A stretch of DNA of 35,597 nucleotides from Olavius algarvensis Gamma 3 endosymbiont (GCA_001735895.1 DS021202.1:134013-169609), one strand, 5' to 3'; shown: positions 17,891 to 26,887, numbered from the stretch's first letter. Translations and numbers: made by a program. The notes: generated by a model from the sequence alone, not told the origin.

Positions 17891-19711
17891 ATGGCCTGGC
17901 AACAAAAGATTTTGCGCGTCAACCTAAGCACTGGCAGTTGCGATATTGAAGCTTTGAACATGGAGTGGGCGGACGCATATCTGGGGTCGCGCGGACTCGG
18001 CAGTAAATACCTATACGAAGAAATGGATCCGGCCGCCGACGCCTTGTCGGCGGAAAACAAGATCATTTTCGCCACCGGCCCCTTGACCGGCACCATGGCC
18101 TCCACCGGCGGTCGCTACACGGTGATAACCAAGGGCCCGTTAACCGGTGCCATCGCCTGCTCCAATTCAGGCGGCAAATTTGGCGCCGAGCTGAAATTAG
18201 CGGGTTACGACCTGCTGATCATCGAGGGTGAAGCAGCAAAACCGGTCTACCTGCATATCGAAAACGAAAAAGTCGAAATCTGCGACGCCGGTGAAATCTG
18301 GGGCCAGACCGTCTGGGCGACCGAGGACATTCTGGCGGCGAAATACCGGGATCCGCTGATGCGTTTTGCCGGCATCGGACAGGCCGGCGAAACCCTGTGC
18401 CGTTATGCCTGTGTGGTCAACGACAAACATCGTGCCGCGGGGCGTTCCGGTGTCGGCGCGGTCATGGGCGCCAAGAAAATCAAGACCATCGCGGTGCGCG
18501 GCACTGCGGGGGTGCGAAATGCCGACCCGAAGAAGTTTTTCAGCGTCGTCAACGAAGTCAATGCGCGTATGAACGATCGCGAAGGCATGTCGCGCGACGG
18601 TACCCTGGCAATGATGGACGTCACCAACAGCTTCGGTAGCCTGCCGACGCGCAATAACCGCAGCGTACGTTTTGAGGGTGCCGACAAACTCAATCCGGAA
18701 GCGATGCATAGCCCGAACGCCAACGGGCATACCAACATCATCACCAACGGCGCCTGCTTCGGCTGCACTATCGGCTGTGGACGGATCTGCAAAATCGATC
18801 CGACGCACTTCTCGGTCAAGGACCGCCCCGAATACCACGGCGCCTCCGGCGGTCTCGAGTACGAAACCGCGTATGCACTGGGTTCGGCCTGCGGCGTCGA
18901 CGATATCGATGCGGCGACTTTCGCCGGCTTTCTCTGCAATGAATACGGCATGGACCCAATCTCGCTGGGCGGAACTATCGCCGCAGCGATGGAGCTGTTC
19001 GACATCGGCGCCATCGATGAAAAAACAACCGGCGGCATCAAGCTCGAATTCGGCAATGCCGAAGCGCTGTGCGCGATTGCCGAGCTGACCGGCAAGGGTG
19101 AAGGCTTCGGGGCCGACATCGCCATGGGATCGAAACGCATGTGCGAGAAATACGGCCACCCGGACCTGTCGATGACGGTCAAGGGCCAGGAGTTCGCGGC
19201 TTACGACGGCCGCTCCATGCAAGGCATGGGATTAGCCTACGCCACCAGCAATCGCGGTGCCTGCCATCTGCGCGCCGACCCCTACGGACACGATTTCGAA
19301 ACCACCGAAATTGAGGGCAAGGCCAAAATCGTCGCCGAAACCCAACGCGATACCGCATTTCTGGACGCCAGCGGCCTGTGCCTGTTTCCGGGCGGATGCG
19401 GCTGGGGTCTCGAAGATTATCGCGCGCTGGTCGATGCCGCTTGCGAAGGCGATTGGAGCAGTGCAGAGCGTATGCACGAGACCGGTGAACGCATCTGGAA
19501 CCTGGAAAAGTTATTCAATTTGAAAGCGGGCCTGGGTAAAAAAGACGATACCCTGCCCAAGCGTATTCTAAAGGAACCGGCCGACGTCGGCACCGGCAAA
19601 GGCCTGGTGTGCAAACTCGATGAGATGTTGCCCGAGTACTACGCTATCAATGGCTGGGATGCGCAAGGCGTACCGACCAAGGATACCCTGAGCCGACTCG
19701 GTATCGAGTGA
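17891..19711 (+). CDS. Aldehyde ferredoxin oxidoreductase family protein (tungsten/molybdopterin enzyme)
   Basis: The 606-aa protein spans the whole AOR family. It begins with the N-terminal domain (KILRVNLSTGSC and SRGLGSKYLYEEM) and GGRYTVITKGPLTGAIACSN. The iron-sulphur Cys set is C289-x2-C292-x3-C296, with a distal C497 in LDASGLCLF. These fall at almost the same positions as the cluster ligands of Pyrococcus furiosus AOR. RGACHLRADPYGHD carries a conserved His. Known members oxidise aldehydes to acids (or the reverse) with a bis-pterin tungsten centre and ferredoxin; the substrate cannot be read here. A strong GGAGG sits 7 nt before the ATG. A MoaD-like gene and a rhodanese follow on the same strand. 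No ferredoxin-like or flavoprotein partner and no tungstate transporter is in the window. Confidence 0.93.
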   Translation: MAWQQKILRVNLSTGSCDIEALNMEWADAYLGSRGLGSKYLYEEMDPAADALSAENKIIFATGPLTGTMASTGGRYTVITKGPLTGAIACSNSGGKFGAELKLAGYDLLIIEGEAAKPVYLHIENEKVEICDAGEIWGQTVWATEDILAAKYRDPLMRFAGIGQAGETLCRYACVVNDKHRAAGRSGVGAVMGAKKIKTIAVRGTAGVRNADPKKFFSVVNEVNARMNDREGMSRDGTLAMMDVTNSFGSLPTRNNRSVRFEGADKLNPEAMHSPNANGHTNIITNGACFGCTIGCGRICKIDPTHFSVKDRPEYHGASGGLEYETAYALGSACGVDDIDAATFAGFLCNEYGMDPISLGGTIAAAMELFDIGAIDEKTTGGIKLEFGNAEALCAIAELTGKGEGFGADIAMGSKRMCEKYGHPDLSMTVKGQEFAAYDGRSMQGMGLAYATSNRGACHLRADPYGHDFETTEIEGKAKIVAETQRDTAFLDASGLCLFPGGCGWGLEDYRALVDAACEGDWSSAERMHETGERIWNLEKLFNLKAGLGKKDDTLPKRILKEPADVGTGKGLVCKLDEMLPEYYAINGWDAQGVPTKDTLSRLGIE

Positions 19712-19737
19712 GCCGCCGGCCAGGGCATGCATAGCTA

Positions 19738-19989
19738 ATGGAAGTTTCGGTTACCCTGTTTGGCGGGCTGCGTCATTACCTGCCTGCCGGCAGTTCCTTC
19801 AATCGGTGCAGCATCGAACTCGACGACGGCAGCAGCCTCGAATCGCTGTTGCAAAAGATTCAATTGCCTGCCGATAAACCCTATATGGTCATTGTCAACG
19901 ACACCAAGGTGGCAGGCGACCAGTTCGGCGAAATTACGATTCGGAGCGATGATCAAGTGGTGCTGCTGCCTCCGATCAAGGGCGGATAG
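19738..19989 (+). CDS. MoaD/ThiS-family sulphur carrier
   Basis: An 83-aa beta-grasp protein that ends in Gly-Gly (PPIKGG), the C-terminus that is adenylated and thiocarboxylated in MoaD to donate sulphur to molybdopterin. The N-terminus VSVTLFGGLRHYLP and the VIVNDTKV...DQVVLLPP pattern are typical of MoaD-like proteins. It starts 26 nt after the AOR stop, so it is very probably co-transcribed and serves the pterin cofactor of that enzyme. AOR genes are often accompanied by such a protein. No strong Shine-Dalgarno is seen before the ATG. Confidence 0.9.
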   Translation: MEVSVTLFGGLRHYLPAGSSFNRCSIELDDGSSLESLLQKIQLPADKPYMVIVNDTKVAGDQFGEITIRSDDQVVLLPPIKGG

Positions 19990-20003
19990 GTCCGCATTCC
20001 GTT

Positions 20004-20597
20004 ATGCCCGTCTTGCATGCATTCGCCCTGCTCCTGCTGCTAGCGACCGCGCCGATATTAAATGCCGCACCGCGCGATGCGGTCAAGCCGAAATGGCGCA
20101 CCCCTTATGACTTGTATCTGACGCCGCAGGAAGCCTATCAAAAGAAACTCGCCGCGGGCGCAAGCATCCTGCTAATCGATGTGCGTACGCGCGCGGAAAT
20201 CAAGTACATCGGCATGGCCGATGCGGTGGACGCCAATATTCCGGTACGCATGCTGCGCGACGATTACGCCTGGAGTGTGAAATCCGCAACCTATCGCACC
20301 CGCGAGAATCCGGATTTTGTCGGCGCCGTCGATCGCCTGCTGCAATTGAGGGAATTGACCCGTAACAGCCCCATTATCCTGATGTGCCAGTCGGGCTCGC
20401 GCGCTCCGATCGGCGCGCGCCTGTTGCATCAGGCGGGATTTGGCGAAGTCTACACCCAGTACCAGGGATTCGAAGGCTTCAAGGCCAAACAGGGGCCCGA
20501 CCAGGGCCACCGGGTCGTCAACGGCTGGAAAAACGCGAACCTGCCCTGGAGTTACCAGCTCGACGCGGCCAAGATGTATTTCAATTTCACCCCCTGA
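20004..20597 (+). CDS. Exported rhodanese-like protein
   Basis: The 197-aa protein has an N-terminal signal peptide (HAFALLLLLATAPILNAA, cleavage likely after about residue 22) and one rhodanese domain. LLIDVRTRAE (Asp59, Arg61) and the active-site loop LMCQSGSRAPIGARLL place the catalytic cysteine at residue 128. Rhodaneses transfer sulphane sulphur; a periplasmic location is predicted, so it is not an obvious sulphur donor for the cytoplasmic MoaD. It follows the MoaD gene by 14 nt and is probably the last gene of this operon. A longer than usual insertion (about residues 83-105) precedes the central helix. The substrate is unknown. Confidence 0.88.
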   Translation: MPVLHAFALLLLLATAPILNAAPRDAVKPKWRTPYDLYLTPQEAYQKKLAAGASILLIDVRTRAEIKYIGMADAVDANIPVRMLRDDYAWSVKSATYRTRENPDFVGAVDRLLQLRELTRNSPIILMCQSGSRAPIGARLLHQAGFGEVYTQYQGFEGFKAKQGPDQGHRVVNGWKNANLPWSYQLDAAKMYFNFTP

Positions 20598-20600
20598 AAA

Positions 20601-20615
20601 TTTACTCAGAGTAAA
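20601..20615. repeat. Palindrome TTTACTCaGAGTAAA, copy 1
   Basis: A 15-bp odd palindrome with a one-base centre (A in this copy), extended to 17 bp by flanking A and T. It begins just after the rhodanese stop codon. Its centre is 34 bp from copy 2. The one-base centre leaves no room for an RNA loop without opening the stem, so a DNA-binding site is more natural than a terminator. Confidence 0.85.
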
Positions 20616-20634
20616 TCCAGCGTCACCGGAAGAT

Positions 20635-20649
20635 TTTACTCTGAGTAAA
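20635..20649. repeat. Palindrome TTTACTCtGAGTAAA, copy 2
   Basis: A perfect 7-1-7 palindrome, flanked by AT on one side and TTTT on the other. With copy 1 it forms a pair spaced 34 bp centre to centre, about three helical turns. Confidence 0.85.
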
Positions 20650-20699
20650 TTTTGAGACAAGAGACCCTCGGTCAGGCTGGGAAGAATCCCGTTTGCAGG

Positions 20700-20770
20700 T
20701 CGCGGGCTGCGAGCTTTCCTCGGTTTTGGCGACTTCACCCTCGGCATCAAGGGTTTCCAGTTGGACGCCG
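20700..20770 (-). pseudogene. Decayed duplicate of the spoVR 3' end
   Basis: These 71 bp align without gaps to 20871-20941, the last codons of spoVR, with 58 identical positions by hand count. Read in the matching minus-strand frame it gives GVQLETLDAEGEVAKTEESS against [20 protein letters not shown] in the real gene. There is no start codon, and the rest of spoVR is absent. Because both the tail and the palindrome pair recur at about 171-178 bp, it looks like a diverged tandem duplication rather than an independent gene. Confidence 0.8.
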
Positions 20771-20778
20771 TGTGAGAA

Positions 20779-20793
20779 TTTACTCTGAGTAAA
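20779..20793. repeat. Palindrome TTTACTCtGAGTAAA, copy 3
   Basis: A perfect 7-1-7 palindrome flanked by AA and TTTT, lying between the spoVR tail duplicate and the real spoVR end. It corresponds to copy 1 in the duplicated layout (178 bp offset). Confidence 0.85.
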
Positions 20794-20811
20794 TTTTTGG
20801 ATTTCTGGGAA

Positions 20812-20826
20812 TTTACTCTGAGTAAA
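20812..20826. repeat. Palindrome TTTACTCtGAGTAAA, copy 4
   Basis: A perfect 7-1-7 palindrome, 33 bp centre to centre from copy 3 and about 40 bp downstream of the spoVR stop codon. It corresponds to copy 2 (177 bp offset). Apart from the palindromes and the tail duplicate, the 20598-20865 gap shows no gene. Confidence 0.85.
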
Positions 20827-20865
20827 TTCTTGGTTTCGGGGTCCCGTGGGTGGGCGCGGAGATGG

Positions 20866-22368
20866 TCAGCTCGCCGGCTGCAAGCATTCCGCGGTATTGA
20901 CGACTTCACCGTCGGCGTCGAGGGTTTCCAGCACCACGCCGAAACTCCAGAGACGGCGTAAATGTTTCAACACTTCATCGGTGGTTGCGGCAAGCGGCAC
21001 GTTATTGTGCGGAATATGCCGCAGCGTCAAGCTGCGATCGCCGCGAACATCGACGTTGTAGACCTGGATATTGGGCTCGTTCATGCTCAGGTTGTACTGG
21101 TTGGACAAGGCCTGGCGGATGTACTGGTAGCCGCGATCATTATGGATCGAAGTCACTTCGAGCTCGCTTCGTTCTTCATCGTCCAGAATCGAAAACAGTT
21201 TGAAGTCACGAATCAATCGCGGCGACAGGAATTGCGAGATAAAACTTTCGTCCTTGAAGTTGCGCATCGCGAAGTCGAGCGTCTCTTGCCAGTTTGAACC
21301 CGCGATATCCGGGAACCAACGGCGGTCTTCCTCGTCCGGCTCGACGCAGATCCGCTTGATGTCAGTCATCATCGCGTAACCCAGCGCATAAGGATTGATG
21401 CCGCTGAAGTAATCACTATCGAAGTCCGGTTGCGACACCACATTGGTATGACTTTGAAAGAACTCGAGCATGAAACCATCGGTTACCTTGCCGCGATCGT
21501 AAAGCTCATTCATGATGTGGTAATGCCAGAAACAGGCCCAACCCTCGTTCATTACCTGGGTTTGCCGCTGCGGATAAAAATACTGACCGACCTTGCGCAC
21601 GATGCGCACTACCTCGCGCTGCCAGGGTTCCAGTAAGGGCGCATTCTTTTCAATGAAATAGAGAATGTTTTCCTGCGGCTCTTCGGGAAAATTCGGCAGC
21701 TTCGCCTCTTTTTCTTCAGCCTCTTTCTGCGGAACGGTTTTATACCACAGATCATTGACCTGCGATTGCAGGTAGGCTTCGCGCTCCTTGAGCCGCTCCC
21801 GTTCTTCGCGCATCGAAACCGGATAGGGGCGCTTGTAGCGGTCCACGCCGTGGTTTTGCAACGCGTGACAGGAATCGAGTAAATTTTCGACCTCGTCGAT
21901 GCCGTAACGTTCTTCGCATTCACTGATAAAACGTTTGGCAAAAACCAGATAATCGATAATCGCTTCGGCGTCAGTCCAGGCGCGAAACAGGTAATTGCCC
22001 TTGAAAAACGAATTATGGCCGAAACTGGCGTGGGCAATCACCAACGCCTGCATCATCATCGTATTTTCCTCCATCAAGTAAGCAATGCAGGGATTCGAGT
22101 TAATCACGATTTCGTAGGCGAGGCCCATATGCCCGCGGCGGTATTGCTGCTCATTTTTAATGAAATGTTTACCAAACGACCAGTGACTGTATCCGATCGG
22201 CATGCCGACACTGGCGTAGGCGTCGAGCATTTGCTCGGCGGTAATTAGCTCGATCTGGTTGGGATAGGTATCGAGACCATATTCTTCGGCGATCGCCTCG
22301 ATTTCGGCATGATATTCCTCGATCAGTTCGAAAGTCCATTCGGCGCCGGTCGAGATGGGTTTACTCAT
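20866..22368 (-). CDS. SpoVR family protein (YcgB-like)
   Basis: A 500-aa cytoplasmic protein of the SpoVR/YcgB family, whose biochemical role is not established. Family-typical stretches are [70 protein letters not shown] and [18 protein letters not shown]. Their conserved His and Glu residues resemble a metal site. The gene overlaps the yeaH-like stop by 4 nt. In many proteobacteria the prkA, yeaH and spoVR genes travel together, as here, and are linked to stationary phase or nitrogen stress. It is intact. Its last 24 codons are partly duplicated downstream. Confidence 0.95.
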   Translation of the reverse strand: MSKPISTGAEWTFELIEEYHAEIEAIAEEYGLDTYPNQIELITAEQMLDAYASVGMPIGYSHWSFGKHFIKNEQQYRRGHMGLAYEIVINSNPCIAYLMEENTMMMQALVIAHASFGHNSFFKGNYLFRAWTDAEAIIDYLVFAKRFISECEERYGIDEVENLLDSCHALQNHGVDRYKRPYPVSMREERERLKEREAYLQSQVNDLWYKTVPQKEAEEKEAKLPNFPEEPQENILYFIEKNAPLLEPWQREVVRIVRKVGQYFYPQRQTQVMNEGWACFWHYHIMNELYDRGKVTDGFMLEFFQSHTNVVSQPDFDSDYFSGINPYALGYAMMTDIKRICVEPDEEDRRWFPDIAGSNWQETLDFAMRNFKDESFISQFLSPRLIRDFKLFSILDDEERSELEVTSIHNDRGYQYIRQALSNQYNLSMNEPNIQVYNVDVRGDRSLTLRHIPHNNVPLAATTDEVLKHLRRLWSFGVVLETLDADGEVVNTAECLQPAS

Positions 22369-23627
22369 TGCACTTGTTTCCTGAAAAATTCACGAAATAC
22401 CGGGTAAATATCATCTTGTTCGCGGATGTGCTGCATCGCGAAGTTATCATGCGCCTGCAACAGATTTTCGTAGTGCGCCCACAGTCCCTGGTGATCGCGG
22501 CGAGTTATTTCGACATAGGCGTAATAGCGCAGTTGGGGCAACAACTGCTTTGCCAGCAGCTGTTCACAAACCGGCGAATCATCGTTCCAGTTGTCGCCGT
22601 CGGAGGCCTGCGCCGCATAGATATTCCAGTCGGTCGGCGGGTAGCGTTGTGCGATGATATCCCGGGTCAGTTCCAGCGCGCTCGAAACAATGGTGCCGCC
22701 GGTCTCGCGCGAATAGAAAAACTCCTCTTCGTCGACTTCTTTGGCCTGGGTGTGATGGCGAATATAAACCACGTCGACGTCGCGATAACTGCGCGTCAGG
22801 AACAAGTAGAGCAGAATATAGAAGCGCTTGGCAATATCCTTGGTTTCCTGGTCCATCGATCCCGACACATCCATCAGGCAAAACATGACCGCCTGCGAAG
22901 TCGGTTCCGGACGTTGCACAAAATTGTTAAACCGCAGATCAAAGGTATCGATAAACGGTATGCGGCGAATCCGGTTTTTCAAATCTTCGATTTCCTGCCG
23001 CAACGCCAAACACCTGGTCTCGTCGCTGCCGGGCTTTTGTTCGAGTTCCTGCAGTTCGGCTTCCATCTCGCGCAACTGGCGGCGCGGCTCGGCCCCCATG
23101 GCCATCCGTCTCGACAGGGCCGAACGCAACGAACGCACGATGTTGATATTGGTCGGAACCCCGTCGTTAGTAAAACCGGCCCGCACGGCCTTGCTCTTGG
23201 TCATTTTACTGAGTTGGTTTTTCTGCAGATTGGGCAGTTCGAGATCATCGAACAGCATATCGAGGTATTCGTCCCTGGAAATTTCGAACACGAAATCATC
23301 CTCGCCCTCGCCGCTATCGCTGGCGCGCCGCCCGCCGCCCTGGCCCTGGTTGATGGGGCGCTTGATTTTATCGCCCTGGGCAAATTCCTTGTTGCCCGGA
23401 TAAACCCCTTCGCGCACGCCGCCCTGATCGTTACGAAAAGTCGGTTCGGTGATATCACGGGTTGGAATCGAAACGCTCTCACCCCCGTCGATGTCGGTTA
23501 TCGAGCGCTCCGAAATCTGCTCCGAGATGGCTTTTTTAATCTGCGTTTTATAACGCCTTAAAAAACGCTGCCGGTTTACCGTGCTTTTGCCTTTTGCATT
23601 CGGGCGTCTGTCAATCAGCTGCGCCAT
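22365..23627 (-). CDS. YeaH/YhbH family protein (DUF444) with von Willebrand A domain
   Basis: The 420-aa protein has a basic N-terminus ([16 protein letters not shown]), a Gly-rich linker (about residues 93-110), a coiled-coil stretch (about 183-222), then a VWA-like domain with the metal-site motif DVSGSM (Asp253, Ser255, Ser257) and [11 protein letters not shown]. This is the usual YeaH architecture. The family acts with the PrkA kinase, but the molecular role is unknown. AGAGGA lies a few bases before the ATG. It begins 29 bp after prkA and overlaps spoVR by 4 nt. Confidence 0.95.
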   Translation of the reverse strand: MAQLIDRRPNAKGKSTVNRQRFLRRYKTQIKKAISEQISERSITDIDGGESVSIPTRDITEPTFRNDQGGVREGVYPGNKEFAQGDKIKRPINQGQGGGRRASDSGEGEDDFVFEISRDEYLDMLFDDLELPNLQKNQLSKMTKSKAVRAGFTNDGVPTNINIVRSLRSALSRRMAMGAEPRRQLREMEAELQELEQKPGSDETRCLALRQEIEDLKNRIRRIPFIDTFDLRFNNFVQRPEPTSQAVMFCLMDVSGSMDQETKDIAKRFYILLYLFLTRSYRDVDVVYIRHHTQAKEVDEEEFFYSRETGGTIVSSALELTRDIIAQRYPPTDWNIYAAQASDGDNWNDDSPVCEQLLAKQLLPQLRYYAYVEITRRDHQGLWAHYENLLQAHDNFAMQHIREQDDIYPVFREFFRKQVQ

Positions 23628-23656
23628 ATCATTCCTCTAGACTACGATAGCACTGT

Positions 23657-25579
23657 TTACGATGATTTTCTGACACGCAGATACCATTCGCACAGTAGAC
23701 GTACCTGTTTCTCGGTATAGCCCTTTTCAACCATACGCGAAACAAAGTTCGCATGTTTCTTTTCATCCTCCTCGGAAGCCTTGGCGCTGAATGAAATAAC
23801 CGGCAACAGTTCCTCGGTATTGGAAAACATTTTCTTTTCGATGACGGTACGCAGTTTTTCGTAGCTAACCCATTCGGGGTTGTTGCCATCATTCTGCGCG
23901 CGCGCCCTTAACACGAAATTAACGACCTCGTTACGAAAATCCTTGGGATTGGATATGCCGGCGGGTTTTTCGATTTTCTCGAGTTCTTCGTTGAGCGAGG
24001 CACGCCCGAAATTTTCACCGGTCTCGGGGTCGCGGTACTCCTGGTCCTGAATCCAGAAATCGGCGTAGGTGACATAACGGTCGAAAATGTTCTGGCCATA
24101 CTCCGAATAGGACTCCAGATAAGAGGTTTGAATTTCCTTGCCGATGAACTCGACGTAATTCGGCACCAGATAAGCCTTGATATGCTCGAGATAACGATCA
24201 TGCACATCTTGCGGAAATTGTTCGCGTGCAATCTGCTGCTCGAGTACATAAAGCAAATGCACCGGATTGGCCGCGACCTCGGTCTGGTCAAAATTGAATA
24301 CCCGTGACAGGATCTTGAACGCGAATCGGGTGGAAAGTCCTTTCATACCCTCGTCGACGCCGGCATAGTCCCGATACTCCTGGTAAGACTTCGCCTTGGG
24401 ATCGGTATCCTTGAGGCTTTCACCGTCGTAGACTTTCATTTTTGAGTAGATGCTCGAGTTTTCCGGTGTCACCAGGCGCGACAGCACGCTGAACTGCGCC
24501 AGCATTTCGAGCGTGCTCGGCGCACAGGGCGCTTCCGACAGCGAGCTACTGTGCAGCAGCTTGTCGTAAATGCGAATTTCTTCGGTAACGCGCAGGCAAT
24601 ACGGCACCTTGACGATATAGACGCGATCGAGGAAGGCTTCGTTATTCTTGTTGTTACGGAATGATTGCCACTCGGACTCGTTCGAATGCGCCAGGATGGT
24701 GCCCTCGAAGGGCAATGCGGAAAGCCCTTCGGTACCATTGTAATTGCCTTCCTGAGTCGCGGTCAGCAGCGGGTGCAGCACCTTGATCGGCGCCTTGAAC
24801 ATTTCCACGAACTCCATCAATCCCTGGTTGGCGCGGCACAGGGCGCCCGAGTAGCTATAAGCATCGGCATCGTTTTGCGCGAAATGTTCGAGCATGCGGA
24901 TATCCACCTTGCCCACCAGCGCTGAAATATCCTGATTGTTTTCATCACCTGGCTCGGTTTTCGCGATCGCCACCTGATTCAGGATCGAGGGCTGGATTTT
25001 GACGACCTTGAACTGGGTGATATCGCCGCCGTATTCGTTGAGGCGCTTGACCGCCCAGGGCGACATGATCTTTGACAAGTAGCGCGCTGCGATACCGAAA
25101 TCCTGTTCCAGGATTTCGGCGTCTTCGTTGACATCGAACAGTCCCAGCGGAGACTCGAACACCGGCGAGTCTTTAATCGCGTAAATCGGCATCCGTTCCA
25201 TCAATATCTTCAATTGATCTGCCAGCGACGACTTGCCGCCGCCGACCGGACCCAGCAGATATAAAATCTGTTTCTTTTCCTCGAGTCCCTGGGCGGCGTG
25301 TTTGAAATAGGACACGATTTGCTCGATCGCATCCTCCATACCGTAGAATTCTGAAAACGCCGGGTAGCGCGCTATCAATTTGTTGGAAAAAATCCGACTC
25401 AGCGTGGAATCCTGGGAGGTGTCGATTAATTCGGGTTCCCCGATAGCGGCTAGCATTCGCTCCGCTGCGGTCGCATAGACCAGTGGGTCTTGCTTACACA
25501 TATCGAGATATTCCTGCAATGAATACTCTTCTTGCAGGTGCTGATCGAAGCGTTGCTGATAACTATCGAAAATACTCAT
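23657..25579 (-). CDS. prkA: PrkA-type serine protein kinase (YeaG-like, AAA+)
   Basis: The 640-aa protein matches the length and layout of E. coli YeaG. It has an N-terminal PrkA AAA+ domain with the Walker A loop GPVGGGKSS (about residues 110-118), the conserved IYAIKDSPVFESPLGLFD segment and HSNESEWQSFRNNKNNEAFL. The C-terminal kinase-like region ends with GYTEKQVRLLCEWYLRVRKS. Known members are linked to stress and to nitrogen or carbon starvation. It is the first gene of the prkA-yeaH-spoVR operon. GAGG lies about 8 nt before the ATG, preceded by a long A+T-rich leader region. Confidence 0.96.
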   Translation of the reverse strand: MSIFDSYQQRFDQHLQEEYSLQEYLDMCKQDPLVYATAAERMLAAIGEPELIDTSQDSTLSRIFSNKLIARYPAFSEFYGMEDAIEQIVSYFKHAAQGLEEKKQILYLLGPVGGGKSSLADQLKILMERMPIYAIKDSPVFESPLGLFDVNEDAEILEQDFGIAARYLSKIMSPWAVKRLNEYGGDITQFKVVKIQPSILNQVAIAKTEPGDENNQDISALVGKVDIRMLEHFAQNDADAYSYSGALCRANQGLMEFVEMFKAPIKVLHPLLTATQEGNYNGTEGLSALPFEGTILAHSNESEWQSFRNNKNNEAFLDRVYIVKVPYCLRVTEEIRIYDKLLHSSSLSEAPCAPSTLEMLAQFSVLSRLVTPENSSIYSKMKVYDGESLKDTDPKAKSYQEYRDYAGVDEGMKGLSTRFAFKILSRVFNFDQTEVAANPVHLLYVLEQQIAREQFPQDVHDRYLEHIKAYLVPNYVEFIGKEIQTSYLESYSEYGQNIFDRYVTYADFWIQDQEYRDPETGENFGRASLNEELEKIEKPAGISNPKDFRNEVVNFVLRARAQNDGNNPEWVSYEKLRTVIEKKMFSNTEELLPVISFSAKASEEDEKKHANFVSRMVEKGYTEKQVRLLCEWYLRVRKSS

Positions 25580-25960
25580 TTGGGCTACCTCTTCCTAAGT
25601 CGGATCAGGTCTGGCACCCTTAGCATCGTATCATTATGACCAGGCGCCGCCTGATGGAATTAATCACTCTGTACGGTATGTGACTACGCCTAAGCATAGT
25701 AAATTTTTAGACGAAGGAGCTTGAATTTCGTTCGCAAAATAAATAAATACCTGTATAAATTATTTCACTTTTGCGCCATCGCCATGGGCGTCGTACTAAC
25801 ACGCCATTCAATACGATTATAAAACGCTATGCAAGAATTTGACCAATCTGGTGCAAGCCTTGCGCAGCAGTGCTCAAACCGGACACCGAATAACATGACA
25901 TGCGTCACGTTCTTGGAAAATTATTCCCAATTAAATCAAAGCATTATATTTTCGGTGGGA
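25580..25960. other. Intergenic region, probable prkA promoter region
   Basis: 381 bp without a gene, more A+T rich than its surroundings, between prkA and the end of rsmI. A perfect TATAAT on the minus strand (25821-25816) could be a -10 about 240 nt before prkA, but it has only a weak TTGGTC 19 bp upstream. A second weak -10-like CATAAT lies closer to the gene. CAGGCGcCGCCTG (25641-25653) is a perfect 6-1-6 palindrome that could be an operator. No clear rsmI terminator is visible. Confidence 0.4.
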
Positions 25961-26818
25961 TTATATTTCGGATTTTGATGCGCGCGCCGCACGCAGCGAC
26001 AATGCCTGCTGATAAATTTCGTTTTTCTTTTTACCCGTCAAACGTACGGCAATATTTACCGCCATTTTGACGGAGACTTCGTCGAGCAGAATCTCGAGCA
26101 TGCGCAAATCCTCGGCATCAAACGCCGGCTCGGCGTCGGCCGCGGTATTGTCGATCAATACAACGAACTCTCCCTTCTTCAGTTTCGCGTCCTGCGCGAA
26201 TTGTTGTAGCAGTTGCGCCGCAGTGCCATGCAAAAAACGCTCGTGCAACTTAGTTAGCTCCTTGGCGACAACGCAGGGGCGGGCCGGGAAAACTTCCGTC
26301 ACCTGCTCTAGCAAACGCTCGATTCGATGGCCCGACTCGAACAGGACCAGAGTTGCGGGTATATCGACCAACGTCCGCAACTGCCCAGCGCGCTCCCGGG
26401 TTTTGGCCGATAAAAATCCGGTGAAATGAAATTTCTCGGTCGGTAACCCGGCCGCGCTTAGCGCCGCGATTGCGCTATTGGCACCGGGAATAGGCGCAAC
26501 CCGAATACCCTGTCGCAGCGCGGCAGATACCAGCCGATAGCCGGGGTCCGATATCAGAGGCGTTCCCGCATCGGAAATCAAGGCGATATCGCTGCCGTCC
26601 GCAAGTTTTTGCAGGAGTTCGATACTGCGGCTGTTTTCGTTGTGCTCATGGCATGAAAGCAGGCGCGCGTCGATGCCCAGATGGTTCAACAATTGCCGGC
26701 TGTGTCGGGTATCCTCGGCGGCGATCAAATCGACCGTTTTGAGTGTTGCAATCGCGCGCAGACTGATATCATCGAGATTTCCGATCGGGGTAGCGACAAT
26801 ATAGAGTACGCCAGTCAT
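25961..26818 (-). CDS. rsmI: 16S rRNA (cytidine-1402-2'-O)-methyltransferase RsmI
   Basis: RsmI adds the 2'-O-methyl group to C1402 of 16S rRNA, the same base that RsmH (also in this window) methylates on N4. The 285-aa protein starts LYIVATPIGNLDDISLRAI and has AAEDTRHSRQLLNH, CHEHNE, ALISDAGTPLISDPG and PIPGANSAIAALSAAGLP, all signatures of the tetrapyrrole methylase-like RsmI family. It is transcribed away from lpoA with about 70 bp between them, a very common arrangement. The palindrome AGTGTACACT (26825-26834) overlaps a TATAGT that could be the rsmI -10. Confidence 0.97.
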   Translation of the reverse strand: MTGVLYIVATPIGNLDDISLRAIATLKTVDLIAAEDTRHSRQLLNHLGIDARLLSCHEHNENSRSIELLQKLADGSDIALISDAGTPLISDPGYRLVSAALRQGIRVAPIPGANSAIAALSAAGLPTEKFHFTGFLSAKTRERAGQLRTLVDIPATLVLFESGHRIERLLEQVTEVFPARPCVVAKELTKLHERFLHGTAAQLLQQFAQDAKLKKGEFVVLIDNTAADAEPAFDAEDLRMLEILLDEVSVKMAVNIAVRLTGKKKNEIYQQALSLRAARASKSEI

Positions 26819-26887
26819 GCAAAAGAGTGTACACTATAAAACCGTCGTAAAAACCGCCCAAGCTCCGCCAAAAATCACACACCGTCC

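Noticed and set aside
18197..19222. 341-codon minus-strand frame inside the AOR gene
   Set aside because: It is an antisense shadow of a high-GC gene; the plus strand carries the full set of AOR motifs and a strong ribosome site.
20601..20826. CRISPR array
   Set aside because: The four repeats are short perfect palindromes with irregular spacing and a duplicated gene tail between them; there are no equal-length unique spacers and no cas genes.
20172..20909. 245-codon minus-strand frame over the rhodanese gene and palindromes
   Set aside because: Its repeated NLLRVNS peptides are simply the TTTACTCtGAGTAAA palindromes read through; the plus-strand rhodanese is the real gene.
22368..23561. 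397-codon plus-strand frame opposite the yeaH-like gene
   Set aside because: It is antisense to a well-recognised DUF444/VWA protein and has no family-like motifs.
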